This document shows positions 20,063 to 28,816 of a stretch of 64,000 bases of DNA, piece after piece. The DNA lies in contig JAKAVV010000010.1 in the NCBI GenBank assembly GCA_021817145.1, positions 1-64,000 on the forward strand, written 5' to 3'. The stretch comes from a bacterium (GTDB lineage: Bacteria > Vulcanimicrobiota > JABDET01). The notes beneath the pieces are model-generated. The model searched no databases, had not been told where the DNA came from, and saw only the letters and a list, made by a program, of their open reading frames with translations. Numbering within the stretch: position 1 is the first letter of the stretch; each line of letters opens with the position of its first letter. A program made the translations under genes and the position numbers.

Positions 20063-20373
20063 CTACGGGATTGTGAGTTTACCATGTGAAATCCCAAGAG
20101 AGCGCTGTACAGTTTGTTTCCATTCTTCTATAAGATTTTTAGGGAATTCTAAATATTCTGTTCCTTTTGCCCATTTCGCCAGACTCACACTGGCGATTTT
20201 GTTTAAACCTACTTGATTAAGAAGCAAGTCGCTTTATAGTGATCACGACCTGTCTGAGAGAGAATTTTTCCTGCTGTTGGAGCCCATTCAGGGGCTGTAG
20301 CAACTGCCGCTGTTCCAAGAGTAAGAGCCCCAGCAGTAATCTGGGGTCCACTTGTCGAGAATTTTGTCAGGTC
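20063..20373 (-). pseudogene. Frameshifted remnant of a secreted/polymorphic-toxin-like protein
   Basis: Minus strand encodes GPQITAGALTLGTAAVATAPEWAPTAGKILSQTGRDHYKATCFLIK*, then in a shifted frame SDLLLNQVGLNKIASVSLAKWAKGTEYLEFPKNLIEEWKQTVQRSLGISHGKLTIP*. Confidence 0.4.
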
Positions 20374-20934
20374 TCAGTCATTTGATTGAAAGACATCTTC
20401 CAGAACAAGAGAAAAACCAGGCAGCAGAGGGGATTCTAAAACTTGATTTCTCTTATATATCCCTTTCTCTTGAAAAAGTTCCCCTTCTAGAATAAACACA
20501 GAAATGGTTTCAGTGTCAGGATCCACGATCCAGTACTCTTTTACTCCATATTTTTCATAGATTGCTTTCTTTTTTACAGTATCCCGCTTCTTATCTCCAG
20601 AGGAAAGAATCTCAATCACAAGGTCAGGAGCTCCTTGAACATTGGCTTCTGTCAGGATTGATTTTCTTTCGTATGAGATGTAAAGGAGATCGGGCTGAAC
20701 AACATCATATTGAGATAAGACCACATCAAAAGGGGCATTATAGATTTCTCCACGCCGATTTTCTTCCACCCACTTTCCAATGGCAAATTCAATTCTCCAG
20801 GAAATTTTTTGATGTTTTCTGAAAGGGGAGGGGGACATTAGAAGTTCTCCATCCAGAACCTCTGCCCGAACTTCATCAGGGAGCTGACAGTAATCCTGAT
20901 AGGTGTATTTCTTTTTTTCATGAAGAACTCTCAT
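20374..20934 (-). CDS. Uma2 family (DUF820) putative endonuclease
   Basis: YTYQDYCQLPDEVRAEVLDGELLMSPSP, VQPDLLYIS, GAPDLVIEILSSGDKKRDTVKKKAIYEKYGVKEYWIVDPD. Confidence 0.9.
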   Translation of the reverse strand: MRVLHEKKKYTYQDYCQLPDEVRAEVLDGELLMSPSPFRKHQKISWRIEFAIGKWVEENRRGEIYNAPFDVVLSQYDVVQPDLLYISYERKSILTEANVQGAPDLVIEILSSGDKKRDTVKKKAIYEKYGVKEYWIVDPDTETISVFILEGELFQEKGIYKRNQVLESPLLPGFSLVLEDVFQSND

Positions 20935-21020
20935 TGGTTTTCATCTCCTTTCTATCTTAACAGGCCCTTGTCAAATATCTGTCAAATTTTCCACTTTATT
21001 CTTCTCTTATCTTATCATAA

Positions 21021-21284
21021 AAGAAATGGAAACTCAAGGGAAAAACAGGTTTTTTCCCCTACTGCAAAAATCAAAACGGATATTCCCCAACATCTCCACG
21101 GCGAGTAGAGGTTGATCCTAAAACAGGTGAGATCGTAGTTTTCGATAAAACACAGGGGAATATATATCATGGTCATGTGGTCAGCTGGAAAGGGTTGAAT
21201 GGACAAGTGAAAAAAGCTCTTGAGAAAGCAGGATTGGTTAACAGCCATGGAAAGTTTTGGTTAGGTGAGGAATGCAGCTTATGA
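21021..21284 (+). pseudogene. Truncated C-terminal toxin domain (polymorphic toxin type 17-like), no start codon
   Basis: Open frame without ATG encoding SPRRVEVDPKTGEIVVFDKTQGNIYHGHVVSWKGLNGQVKKALEKAGLVNSHGKFWLGEECSL*. Confidence 0.55.
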
Positions 21285-21480
21285 AAGATTAGGAAGTTTT
21301 ACCTATTTTGCGCCGTGAAGCCGAGCAGGCACTAAATTCTGAAAACCCTGACATTGTTGTTCCTCTCCTAGGCCAGATGTGAAACGACCCTGCCATTGGT
21401 GGGAGAGCAGAAGATACTCTCTCTTGAATTCCAGCCATCTCAAGGGAAGGAAATTGAAATGAGATATGGGAGGAAATAAT

Positions 21481-22035
21481 ATGGAGGCAGTAAACAAACA
21501 GAGTAGATTTCATTTTCTCAAAGAAGTCACCAACTCGATTTTACTCCAAAAGTTTTCCCTTTTTGTGAAAGATTTTATTGAAGAAGAAGGCTGGTATCTT
21601 AGACCAGAAGCAGTTAAATCCCGCGGATGGGAGATTGTTCCTGTTGAAAAAGGAAGGCATCTTGAGCCAGCGGAAATCGCTATTTTGGTAAAAGGTTTGG
21701 TAAAACACGGATATAGGAAATGTTATGCCCCAATGTTTATTGAAAAAATTGGAGACGATCCAGACTGCCTTGAGGTTCCGGTTACAGAGGAAGGATTAGA
21801 CGAGTTTTCTAGAAAACTCGCAGGTATCAACATCCCTCTTATTTCAGAAGATTGTTCTTTTATCCTTTTGTTCACCTCAGAAGAGTGGAATCTTTATGCG
21901 GGACAAAAGTCATTTATAGAGGATGTTCTTGGTAAAACGATCAAAGAAGCAAGAGCAGAATTTGATGAATTTGCATCGGATCTATATTGGGAAGGAAGAC
22001 TTGAAAAATTAGCAAACCGTTACAAATTTCTTTAG
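21481..22035 (+). CDS. Hypothetical protein, possible immunity protein for the upstream toxin remnant
   Basis: Intact 184-aa ORF with SD GGGAGG; position downstream of the toxin fragment; no recognised domain. Confidence 0.45.
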   Translation: MEAVNKQSRFHFLKEVTNSILLQKFSLFVKDFIEEEGWYLRPEAVKSRGWEIVPVEKGRHLEPAEIAILVKGLVKHGYRKCYAPMFIEKIGDDPDCLEVPVTEEGLDEFSRKLAGINIPLISEDCSFILLFTSEEWNLYAGQKSFIEDVLGKTIKEARAEFDEFASDLYWEGRLEKLANRYKFL

Positions 22036-22068
22036 AAGGCTGCAATTTGGCACATCAAGATTTGTTTA

Positions 22069-23805
22069 TCATTGTTGGGCAGCAAGGCTTATCCTTACAG
22101 TGGCGTTTTTGTATCCAAGAAGGATTAAGGCATGAGAAATATCCCTCGCCAATTTTTTTTCGTGGAAAGGTCCTATCCAAACCTGATAAACACGGGTTCC
22201 ATTGATTTGCGCTCTGGATATGGAGCTGTTGTACCCATTTGCATCCAGTTTTTTATGAAATTTATCAGCATGTATTAAGCTTTGAAACAATCCTACTTGC
22301 ACGATAAATAATTGAGAATTAGTTGTTTTTGAAACATGAATTTTCTTGTGAAGTTTAGATAAACCGAATGGTTGACTCAAAGAAGACAATTTCTTAACCT
22401 GGATGACTTTTACTTCATGAATATGCTCTGTATTGATATACCACTGATGATTCAACTTGATTAAGGATACAGCGCCCCTGTAAATTGCTGTCTGAAGGGA
22501 AGGAAATGGAATTTGAACAAGATCCTGAGATTTTAACAAAACAGACACTACTGACGAGTTAATATTATAAGAATAAACTTGATCGTTTTGCAATTGGACA
22601 TATATGTTTTGCGGGCTCACTGCCCAAATTTTATAAAAAGCGCTGTAAGGGTATGTATTGTCTTCCTGTGGATTTCTCAAATGATAGGCGGCTGCGTACC
22701 TATGTTTATCAAGGAGATCATAATATTCTTTAATAACATTTAATATTTGTCTTTGTTCTCTAGCAGTGTTTGGCATTTGTGTTTGGTTTTCCAGAGATGA
22801 TGACAACTTATTATGAGGAAACTGAAGATGCAATTTCTTACTCTTTTTTAAGGATTGGTGTTCTAATAAGGGTTGGTGTTCTAAAAAGAAAAACTTTGAT
22901 ATTATCATGGATATTATAACGAATAAAATAAAACTTAAACCAATAATTGTTTTTGGATTTTTAAAAAATAAAAATATTTTTTCTCGAAAAGTTTGAGGAT
23001 GTTTTAGATTTGCCTGTGTGTCAATTAATGCGGCTTGGCTGTCAGGATTTTCTGCAGGGAGCCGTTGAATAAGATCATTAGTTCCTGTGTTTTTTAATTC
23101 GACGCTGATTTTTTCATAAAGTTCTGGAAGCTGGATGTGGTGTAGGAGGAAAACTCCTGTTGCCTGTGCAAGCTGCTGTGCTGCAGTGGTATAAGAAGCT
23201 GTGCTTACAACACAGGCAAAGTCCGCTTTTTCGAATTCTCTTCCAGAAATGGCTTCTTGAACAGCATCATTACCAACAGGGTGAGAATATTTTTTGCATT
23301 GTAGAACAACTTTCAGACCATCACGTTTTGCAATGATATCAATCCCTTGATCACCTGATTTTCCTGTGGTTCTGACCTCCCACCCATTTTGTCTTAATAT
23401 GTCTGCGCAAAAATGTTCATATAAGGTAGGAGAAAAACTGGCTATGTCTTGATTTTCTATTTTTGGGGATACAGGAGATTCAGAATAATGTTCAATTAAC
23501 TTATCAACTAAAGAATATATCTCTGATCGAGAAATTTTTTGTTTTACAGGATCAATTTCTTTACAGATAACATTTTCAAAAAAATATTCTTTTTCATCAT
23601 CCCACTTTTTTGTAATGATATTACCATAAGGGTCAGTACCTATTAATTGCTTTTTTCTGGTCAAAAGAGTCTGGGAATGCTTAAGGATAATATCCTCTAT
23701 TTTCTTGCGAATATTTCGATTCTCTCTTTTTTTTAAAAGAAAAGGAATTGCTGCTAATGTAAACAACAACAACCCAATAATGAATAAGATGTACAGCGGA
23801 TGCAT
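22069..23805 (-). CDS. Membrane protein: N-terminal TM, Mrr-type restriction endonuclease domain, second TM, extracytoplasmic region, C-terminal SPOR domain
   Basis: Mrr core SPTLYEHFCADILRQNGWEVRTTGKSGDQGIDIIAKRDGLKVVLQCKKY; TM segments at residues about 4-24 and 286-304; SPOR-like LFIVQVGLFQSLIHADKFHKKLDANGYNSSISRAQINGTRVYQVWIGPF. Confidence 0.8.
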   Translation of the reverse strand: MHPLYILFIIGLLLFTLAAIPFLLKKRENRNIRKKIEDIILKHSQTLLTRKKQLIGTDPYGNIITKKWDDEKEYFFENVICKEIDPVKQKISRSEIYSLVDKLIEHYSESPVSPKIENQDIASFSPTLYEHFCADILRQNGWEVRTTGKSGDQGIDIIAKRDGLKVVLQCKKYSHPVGNDAVQEAISGREFEKADFACVVSTASYTTAAQQLAQATGVFLLHHIQLPELYEKISVELKNTGTNDLIQRLPAENPDSQAALIDTQANLKHPQTFREKIFLFFKNPKTIIGLSFILFVIISMIISKFFFLEHQPLLEHQSLKKSKKLHLQFPHNKLSSSLENQTQMPNTAREQRQILNVIKEYYDLLDKHRYAAAYHLRNPQEDNTYPYSAFYKIWAVSPQNIYVQLQNDQVYSYNINSSVVSVLLKSQDLVQIPFPSLQTAIYRGAVSLIKLNHQWYINTEHIHEVKVIQVKKLSSLSQPFGLSKLHKKIHVSKTTNSQLFIVQVGLFQSLIHADKFHKKLDANGYNSSISRAQINGTRVYQVWIGPFHEKKLARDISHALILLGYKNATVRISLAAQQ

Positions 23806-24037
23806 GATATTTATCTGTTTTATATAAGTGATTTTTTTTAAATTTTCTCAATTAACAATCTTTTCCCTTTTAAAGAAGTAACAATTATTACGTAGAAAAA
23901 CTTTTAGAAACAACAAACACGTATGATAGATTTTCATATTCATTAGAGCTATCGTTATAAGGCGAGACAAGATACTTATATGCTTCTTGTAGTAAAAGAT
24001 AAAGACGGGTTAGAAATTAGAAACAGTAGAGAATAAC

Positions 24038-24235
24038 ATGGCAAAGAGTGATTTTATCTGCAAGATTTGCAAAAAAGTAAAAGGGGCAAATTTTTTGTCT
24101 GGGAAAGGAAAATATAAGTGCCCAAAGCATAAAGACATCTGCGGAGATCATGTAACTTTATTTAATGGATGTAGGGAATGCAGTAGTAAAGTCATGGTTT
24201 ATAGATTTACAGGAAAACGCTGGGAAAAAGTGTAG
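24038..24235 (+). CDS. Small Cys-rich (putative zinc-binding) protein
   Basis: 65 aa, FICKICKKVKGANFLSGKGKYKCPKHKDICGDHVTLFNGCRECSSK; three CxxC/Cx4-6 clusters. Confidence 0.6.
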   Translation: MAKSDFICKICKKVKGANFLSGKGKYKCPKHKDICGDHVTLFNGCRECSSKVMVYRFTGKRWEKV

Positions 24236-24271
24236 CGGCTGAGCATTTAAAAAAGTAAAGGAGGAAAAATA

Positions 24272-24379
24272 ATGGCTGGAAAATCAAAGAGCAAGGGGAA
24301 ATCCTCCAAAAGCAAAAAATCTGGAATACTCGGTAAGTTTAAAAAGAAGGTGGGCCGTAAACTCCTGTTTGGAAAATAA
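24272..24379 (+). CDS. 35-aa strongly cationic peptide MAGKSKSKGKSSKSKKSGILGKFKKKVGRKLLFGK
   Basis: ATG with AAAGGAGG SD, 13 Lys and 1 Arg; not in the ORF track because it is below the length cut-off. Confidence 0.5.
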   Translation: MAGKSKSKGKSSKSKKSGILGKFKKKVGRKLLFGK

Positions 24380-24527
24380 GGCGCATTTTCCTAAATATGT
24401 GTGAGAGGGTATGAAAAACGAGCTTATCAAGTTTTTAGTTGAAACTGCCCTGGTTGGTCTTAGCTGTAGAGATTTAATTTGAGAGGGAATAAGGATTCCC
24501 TTTAGAGATATGTGGTGTTGGTGACCT

Positions 24528-24935
24528 TCATGATTTGAGTTGTGGCTTGATGATCAATGCTGCCTTGCTTGCCAATTGAACAGCAAATTTTAGGTCTTCC
24601 AGATCCTTTTCCTCCCAGCCTGTTATGTTGGCGTGGCGGTAGTGTCGCGTTGGTTCAGGTTTCACTTCAAGCTGCAGGTCAAGGGCATCCTGGCAGATCA
24701 GGTCTGCGCGTGCCTTTGTTTTGCGTCTTTCAGTTTCCACGTTCTCAACTGCAAGCTGCCAGATTTCATATTCTTGAAGGCTGTCAACTCTGTACACGGA
24801 TAGCTCATAGGGGGATTGCTTTGGTGGGATGAATGTCCCATACTTCACTCTGTTATTCAGGGATGAAAAATGACTGCTGGAAAAAATGAATCGTGATAAC
24901 TTCTCTGAGGGGGCAACTTGGGCGGGAAGAGACAT
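24528..24935 (-). CDS. Hypothetical protein, third gene of TIGR04255-like cassette
   Basis: 135-aa ORF, tightly spaced with the upstream gene. Confidence 0.6.
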   Translation of the reverse strand: MSLPAQVAPSEKLSRFIFSSSHFSSLNNRVKYGTFIPPKQSPYELSVYRVDSLQEYEIWQLAVENVETERRKTKARADLICQDALDLQLEVKPEPTRHYRHANITGWEEKDLEDLKFAVQLASKAALIIKPQLKS

Positions 24936-24938
24936 GTG

Positions 24939-25430
24939 CTAGTTCTTGAAGTGGTGGGCTAGGATTTGCATAGCGATTTCGGGGATTGTCATCCCCGCAG
25001 CACTTGTCCCGCTTATCTTCTTCCCGCTGCTTAACAGGGCGACATAATTCAATTTTCCTTCCCCGGATGGCTCTAACACGAAAGTTGAACCTTCGCGCGT
25101 GTGCCATTCTAGTCCTAGCCTTCCGACAGGCGTCGGGACAATTTCTGGAGTTTGAATCCATAGTGGAAGCTGCATGACAATCGTTATGATGGATTTTACT
25201 GCTTCCATGGAAATAGCCTTTGCCCCATAGCCATCCCATCCTTCGACCGAGCACTCACGGTAAACCTCTCCTATTTGTTGGAAAAAGTTTCGTTGCCAGA
25301 GGGTCCGTAGGCGCTCCCAAAGCAAAGACAATTCGCTCTCCAGTTTCTTTGACTGGTCGCTAAAGAATTGTACAGCAACGGGTCGCGCCATTTCGGCTGA
25401 AGGGGGAGGACTCAAGGTAAGCTGGCTCAT
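24939..25430 (-). CDS. Hypothetical protein with GWDGYGAKAI motif, second gene of cassette
   Basis: 163-aa ORF overlapping the upstream gene by 4 nt (ATGA). Confidence 0.65.
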   Translation of the reverse strand: MSQLTLSPPPSAEMARPVAVQFFSDQSKKLESELSLLWERLRTLWQRNFFQQIGEVYRECSVEGWDGYGAKAISMEAVKSIITIVMQLPLWIQTPEIVPTPVGRLGLEWHTREGSTFVLEPSGEGKLNYVALLSSGKKISGTSAAGMTIPEIAMQILAHHFKN

Positions 25431-26161
25431 CTATATTCCTCCACAGCTTTTTCTGTGATTATACCAAAGAATATATTATTTTTCAATACCCTAAACTTCT
25501 CCAAAAGTCCCCACAAATCTTTCTCGGATAAAGGGCTTGAGAAAAATTTAAAGATTTCGGTGTCAATGATAAGAGGCAATTTAACGGCATTTGGCGGAGG
25601 GGCGAGTGACAGGGTCAGCAGGGTTTCCACCCCTGTGCTTGGTTCCAGAAGCCGCTGCTGGTTCAGGAACGCGGTAAGATTGGACGGTCCTCCCTTAATC
25701 GCTTTGGGAGGGTTCTTGATGAAATCGGAGATCGGCAATCCAACGGGAATTTCAAGCAGATCGACGTAGCGGAGCGCCAACCTATTCAGGCTCTCAATTT
25801 TGCAACCCTCGCAGTAAATTTGCCACAACTTTCGCGCTGTATCCCTCAGCTTTTCCCATGTTTCGTAAGGTTTGAGGCGGCTAAAAGTAAACCCATTGAG
25901 CCGATATTGCACAACTTGACGCTCATCTTGGGAGAAGAACGAATACCCAACCGCATCGAAATTTGTGGCAGCTCCCAAGTCACCCTCCTTTTGACCGAAG
26001 CTTACTTGAAAGCGTGACATGGTTCGTTTGGTGGGAAAGTCAGCTCTGATCTTTTCGTGAAGGAGTTCCAGGGTTTTTGCATTCACGCCTGAACCAGGTG
26101 TTACGTTGATATCGATGAGCGCTTCTGTTATCGGAGATTTTCTAAGGTGAATTTTTTTCAC
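25427..26161 (-). CDS. TIGR04255 family protein
   Basis: LRKSPITEALIDINV..., RLNGFTFSRLKPYETWEKLRDTARKLW, LNRLALRYVDLLEIP. Confidence 0.75.
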   Translation of the reverse strand: MKKIHLRKSPITEALIDINVTPGSGVNAKTLELLHEKIRADFPTKRTMSRFQVSFGQKEGDLGAATNFDAVGYSFFSQDERQVVQYRLNGFTFSRLKPYETWEKLRDTARKLWQIYCEGCKIESLNRLALRYVDLLEIPVGLPISDFIKNPPKAIKGGPSNLTAFLNQQRLLEPSTGVETLLTLSLAPPPNAVKLPLIIDTEIFKFFSSPLSEKDLWGLLEKFRVLKNNIFFGIITEKAVEEYR

Positions 26162-26257
26162 TGCTTTGATAGTTACATCGGCAAGGAACTTTTCCTGCTA
26201 AAGCGCTCTTGATGTTATTCCCAAGCAATTATTTCATGGGTAAACTACCAAGCGAAA

Positions 26258-26535
26258 ATTTCACCCCCCTCTGGGTTTATACAAAGTATTGATTCCGAAT
26301 TCTGACAAGATTGACACAGACTGCTCCTGCTCCAGAGATCTCCTCCTCCGTGGTATTCATGAGATAACATGTTATTCCTGAAAATTCATGAATTACATGT
26401 TATTCAGTTAAACACAGGTACCCAGGGGTTTCCCGAAGGAATTGACTGCTGCGTGTATTCTGGCAATCATACCTTTCTGTATTTTTCGGGCTAAATTTAG
26501 GGAGGCGGGGTGGGGAGAAAAAAGGGGGGTGAAAT
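26258..26535. mobile_element. MITE-like non-coding element bounded by 13-bp perfect inverted repeats
   Basis: ATTTCACCCCCCT (26258-26270) and AGGGGGGTGAAAT (26523-26535); no ORF of note inside. Confidence 0.35.
26355..26412. repeat. Two degenerate 29-bp tandem copies, each containing ACATGTTATTC
   Basis: attcatgagataacatgttattcctgaaa / attcatgaattacatgttattcagttaaa. Confidence 0.6.
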
Positions 26536-26583
26536 AATCTCTTGCGAATGTAAAAGGGGAACTGAATCACCGCTTTCCTCCCT

Positions 26584-27606
26584 TTATTTTACCAGATCCA
26601 GGGCTGCTTCCACAATTTTTTGAGGTGAAAGAGCTTGATAGCATTTAAAATCCGAACAGGTTTCTTTCGTGCACCATGGTCTGCAGGGGAATTGGGAAGG
26701 GCGCGCAATTGCGCTTTTACCCCCCCATGGTTTCCATCGGTCAGGGAAATCTTTTTGCATGGCAAAGATCGCGACAACAGGGGTCCCTACTGCTGCAGCC
26801 AAATGCATGGGTCCGCTGTCAGGACAGATGACTACTTTCGCCTGCTTTAAAAGAGCGGCAAGAGTTTGAAAATCGGTTTTTCCGGCCAAAGAGAAGGCTG
26901 GCAGATTCATCTTTTTTATAACAGCTTCCACTAAAGGGATCTCTTTTTTGCTGCCTGTAAAGGCAACTTGAAATCCTGCTCTTGTGAGTTCATCCCCTAT
27001 GACTGCGAATAAATCAAGGGGCCATCCCCGATGGATCACATTTTCTCCTTTTCCGCAGTGGATGACAGCAGCGGGTTTTTGAGTATTCAGTCCGGATTCC
27101 TGCAGCAGTTTGGCTGTGTTTTCAATCGCTTTTTGAGTGGGATTAATGCGAATTTGTTTGTTGGTTGGCTCAAGTCCAAGAGAACGGGGGTAATCCAGCA
27201 GAATCTCCACCCAGTGTGTTTGAGTATCTCCTTGAGCAGAGCGAATCTTTACCTTATGGGTAAACAAAAAGGAGGAGAGGAAGCGGTCCCCTTGCCCAAT
27301 TCGAATCGGAATGCGATTGAGATATAAGAGCCAGGCGATTTTAGAGGTTGTCCATAAGCAGCAGGCGATTTTTATTTCGCCTTTTTTAACCTTATTCATT
27401 AGAAATTGTCCTGAGATAAAGCCGGCTTTTAAAGGAAGAGCTTCTTGAACAAAAGGGTGGGCTTTAATCACTTCTTCCAAGCCAGGAGGAGTGATATAAA
27501 CAATCGAGTGGTCTGGAAAAGCGTCGTGAAAGGTTTGGATCACAGGGTAAGAGAGAATTAAATCCCCCATTCCTCCATGAGGATGAAGAATCAAAATTTT
27601 ATTCAT
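26584..27606 (-). CDS. Family 9 glycosyltransferase (ADP-heptose:LPS heptosyltransferase-like)
   Basis: ILILHPHGGMGDLILSYPVIQTF, VICPDSGPMHLAAAVGTPVVAIF; start MNKILIL at 27606. Confidence 0.88.
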   Translation of the reverse strand: MNKILILHPHGGMGDLILSYPVIQTFHDAFPDHSIVYITPPGLEEVIKAHPFVQEALPLKAGFISGQFLMNKVKKGEIKIACCLWTTSKIAWLLYLNRIPIRIGQGDRFLSSFLFTHKVKIRSAQGDTQTHWVEILLDYPRSLGLEPTNKQIRINPTQKAIENTAKLLQESGLNTQKPAAVIHCGKGENVIHRGWPLDLFAVIGDELTRAGFQVAFTGSKKEIPLVEAVIKKMNLPAFSLAGKTDFQTLAALLKQAKVVICPDSGPMHLAAAVGTPVVAIFAMQKDFPDRWKPWGGKSAIARPSQFPCRPWCTKETCSDFKCYQALSPQKIVEAALDLVK

Positions 27607-28816
27607 GTTGAATTCTCGCAAGAATTTCCGCTGCTCCAGGCTTAAAATCCTGATATAAAACTTTAAGTTTCTCTCGTATCCACTCTCTTTTCTTTTGGTT
27701 CTGCAGCAGATCAATAAGGGCATCAGCTGTTTTTTCAGGGGTTAACTTTTCCACCAGTTCAGGAACAATTTGTTCTTTTGCCCAAAGATTGGGCTGGGCA
27801 GTGAACTTTAATTCTGGCAGATAGCTCAGCAAAATGAACCTTTTCAGCATTTTTCCGACAAATGGTATTTTTTCAATCAAATAAGGGATTCCTGGATAAG
27901 GGATCTCTTCAGGACGATTGGTTGGCAGAGTGACCAGCATAGGGGTTCCTAAAAATCCTGCTTCAGCGCATTTGGTTCCAGGGATGGTTAGAATACAGTC
28001 AGATTGTTTCATAAGGGAATAAGAATGCCCTTGTTCAACAAGAATTTCCGCTCCTCGAGCTGTTAAGATGAATTTTTGCTTTCCGTTTTCAACTAAAATC
28101 CCAGAACTGGATTCTAAAATGTGCTTTCTATCTTTATCAATCACAAAACAGATCTCTTCATCTTCTATAAAAGGGGAAAGAGATAAGTAAAAGGTTGTGT
28201 CAGGGAGATTTTGCTTCGTGATCTCAGCGACTTTCAAATAAAATGGCAGGATGTGTTTCAGTTCTGCCATTCTGCTCCCAGGGAAAAGAGAAACGAGATA
28301 ACCTTTTTTCTCTAATGATAAATTTTCCGTTCCAGAAAGTTCCAGTTGGACAGCGTCTAAAACGAGATCTCCTGTAATATGGATTTTTTTTTCTGGAATT
28401 TTTCTGCTGATTAATAATTGTTTTTGTTTTTCATGAGGAACGAAATATTCCTGGAAAGCTGAATCCCATCTTTTTTCCCCCCATTGATAGGCGTAATTTT
28501 TCGTTTTTAATCTTTTCGCCAGCAGAAAAGCGTAAAAAAGATCCCCTCCTAAATGAATGACGATTGGTTTTTTCGGAGAGAAATTTTCGGGTTTTCTGCC
28601 TAGAAAAAGATACTGCAGAGAAGTTTTAGGAGAATATACAAACTGGATCCCTATTTGCTCTCGCGCGATTTTCTCTTCTTTTCCTGTGGCATAAGCGCAG
28701 GGGAGCAGAAAGAGGGAAAAGATCGTTTCTGGCTTTTGTTTTCGAATCGTTTGCACCAGGGGATTGATCCATCCCCAAAGCTCACCCGGACTGTTTCCTG
28801 TTAGAACAATTTCCAT
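27599..28816 (-). CDS. Lipid-A-disaccharide synthase-like glycosyltransferase (LpxB family)
   Basis: TGNSPGELWGWINPLV, LFPGSRMAELKHILPFYL, CILTIPGTKCAEAGFLGTPMLV. Confidence 0.75.
   Translation of the reverse strand: MEIVLTGNSPGELWGWINPLVQTIRKQKPETIFSLFLLPCAYATGKEEKIAREQIGIQFVYSPKTSLQYLFLGRKPENFSPKKPIVIHLGGDLFYAFLLAKRLKTKNYAYQWGEKRWDSAFQEYFVPHEKQKQLLISRKIPEKKIHITGDLVLDAVQLELSGTENLSLEKKGYLVSLFPGSRMAELKHILPFYLKVAEITKQNLPDTTFYLSLSPFIEDEEICFVIDKDRKHILESSSGILVENGKQKFILTARGAEILVEQGHSYSLMKQSDCILTIPGTKCAEAGFLGTPMLVTLPTNRPEEIPYPGIPYLIEKIPFVGKMLKRFILLSYLPELKFTAQPNLWAKEQIVPELVEKLTPEKTADALIDLLQNQKKREWIREKLKVLYQDFKPGAAEILARIQHE

Noticed and set aside
24411-24482. 23-aa ORF MKNELIKFLVETALVGLSCRDLI
   Set aside because: Too short with no strong SD or conservation evidence to support it
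26355-26412. Possible CRISPR mini-array
   Set aside because: Only two degenerate units with no spacer; period equals repeat length
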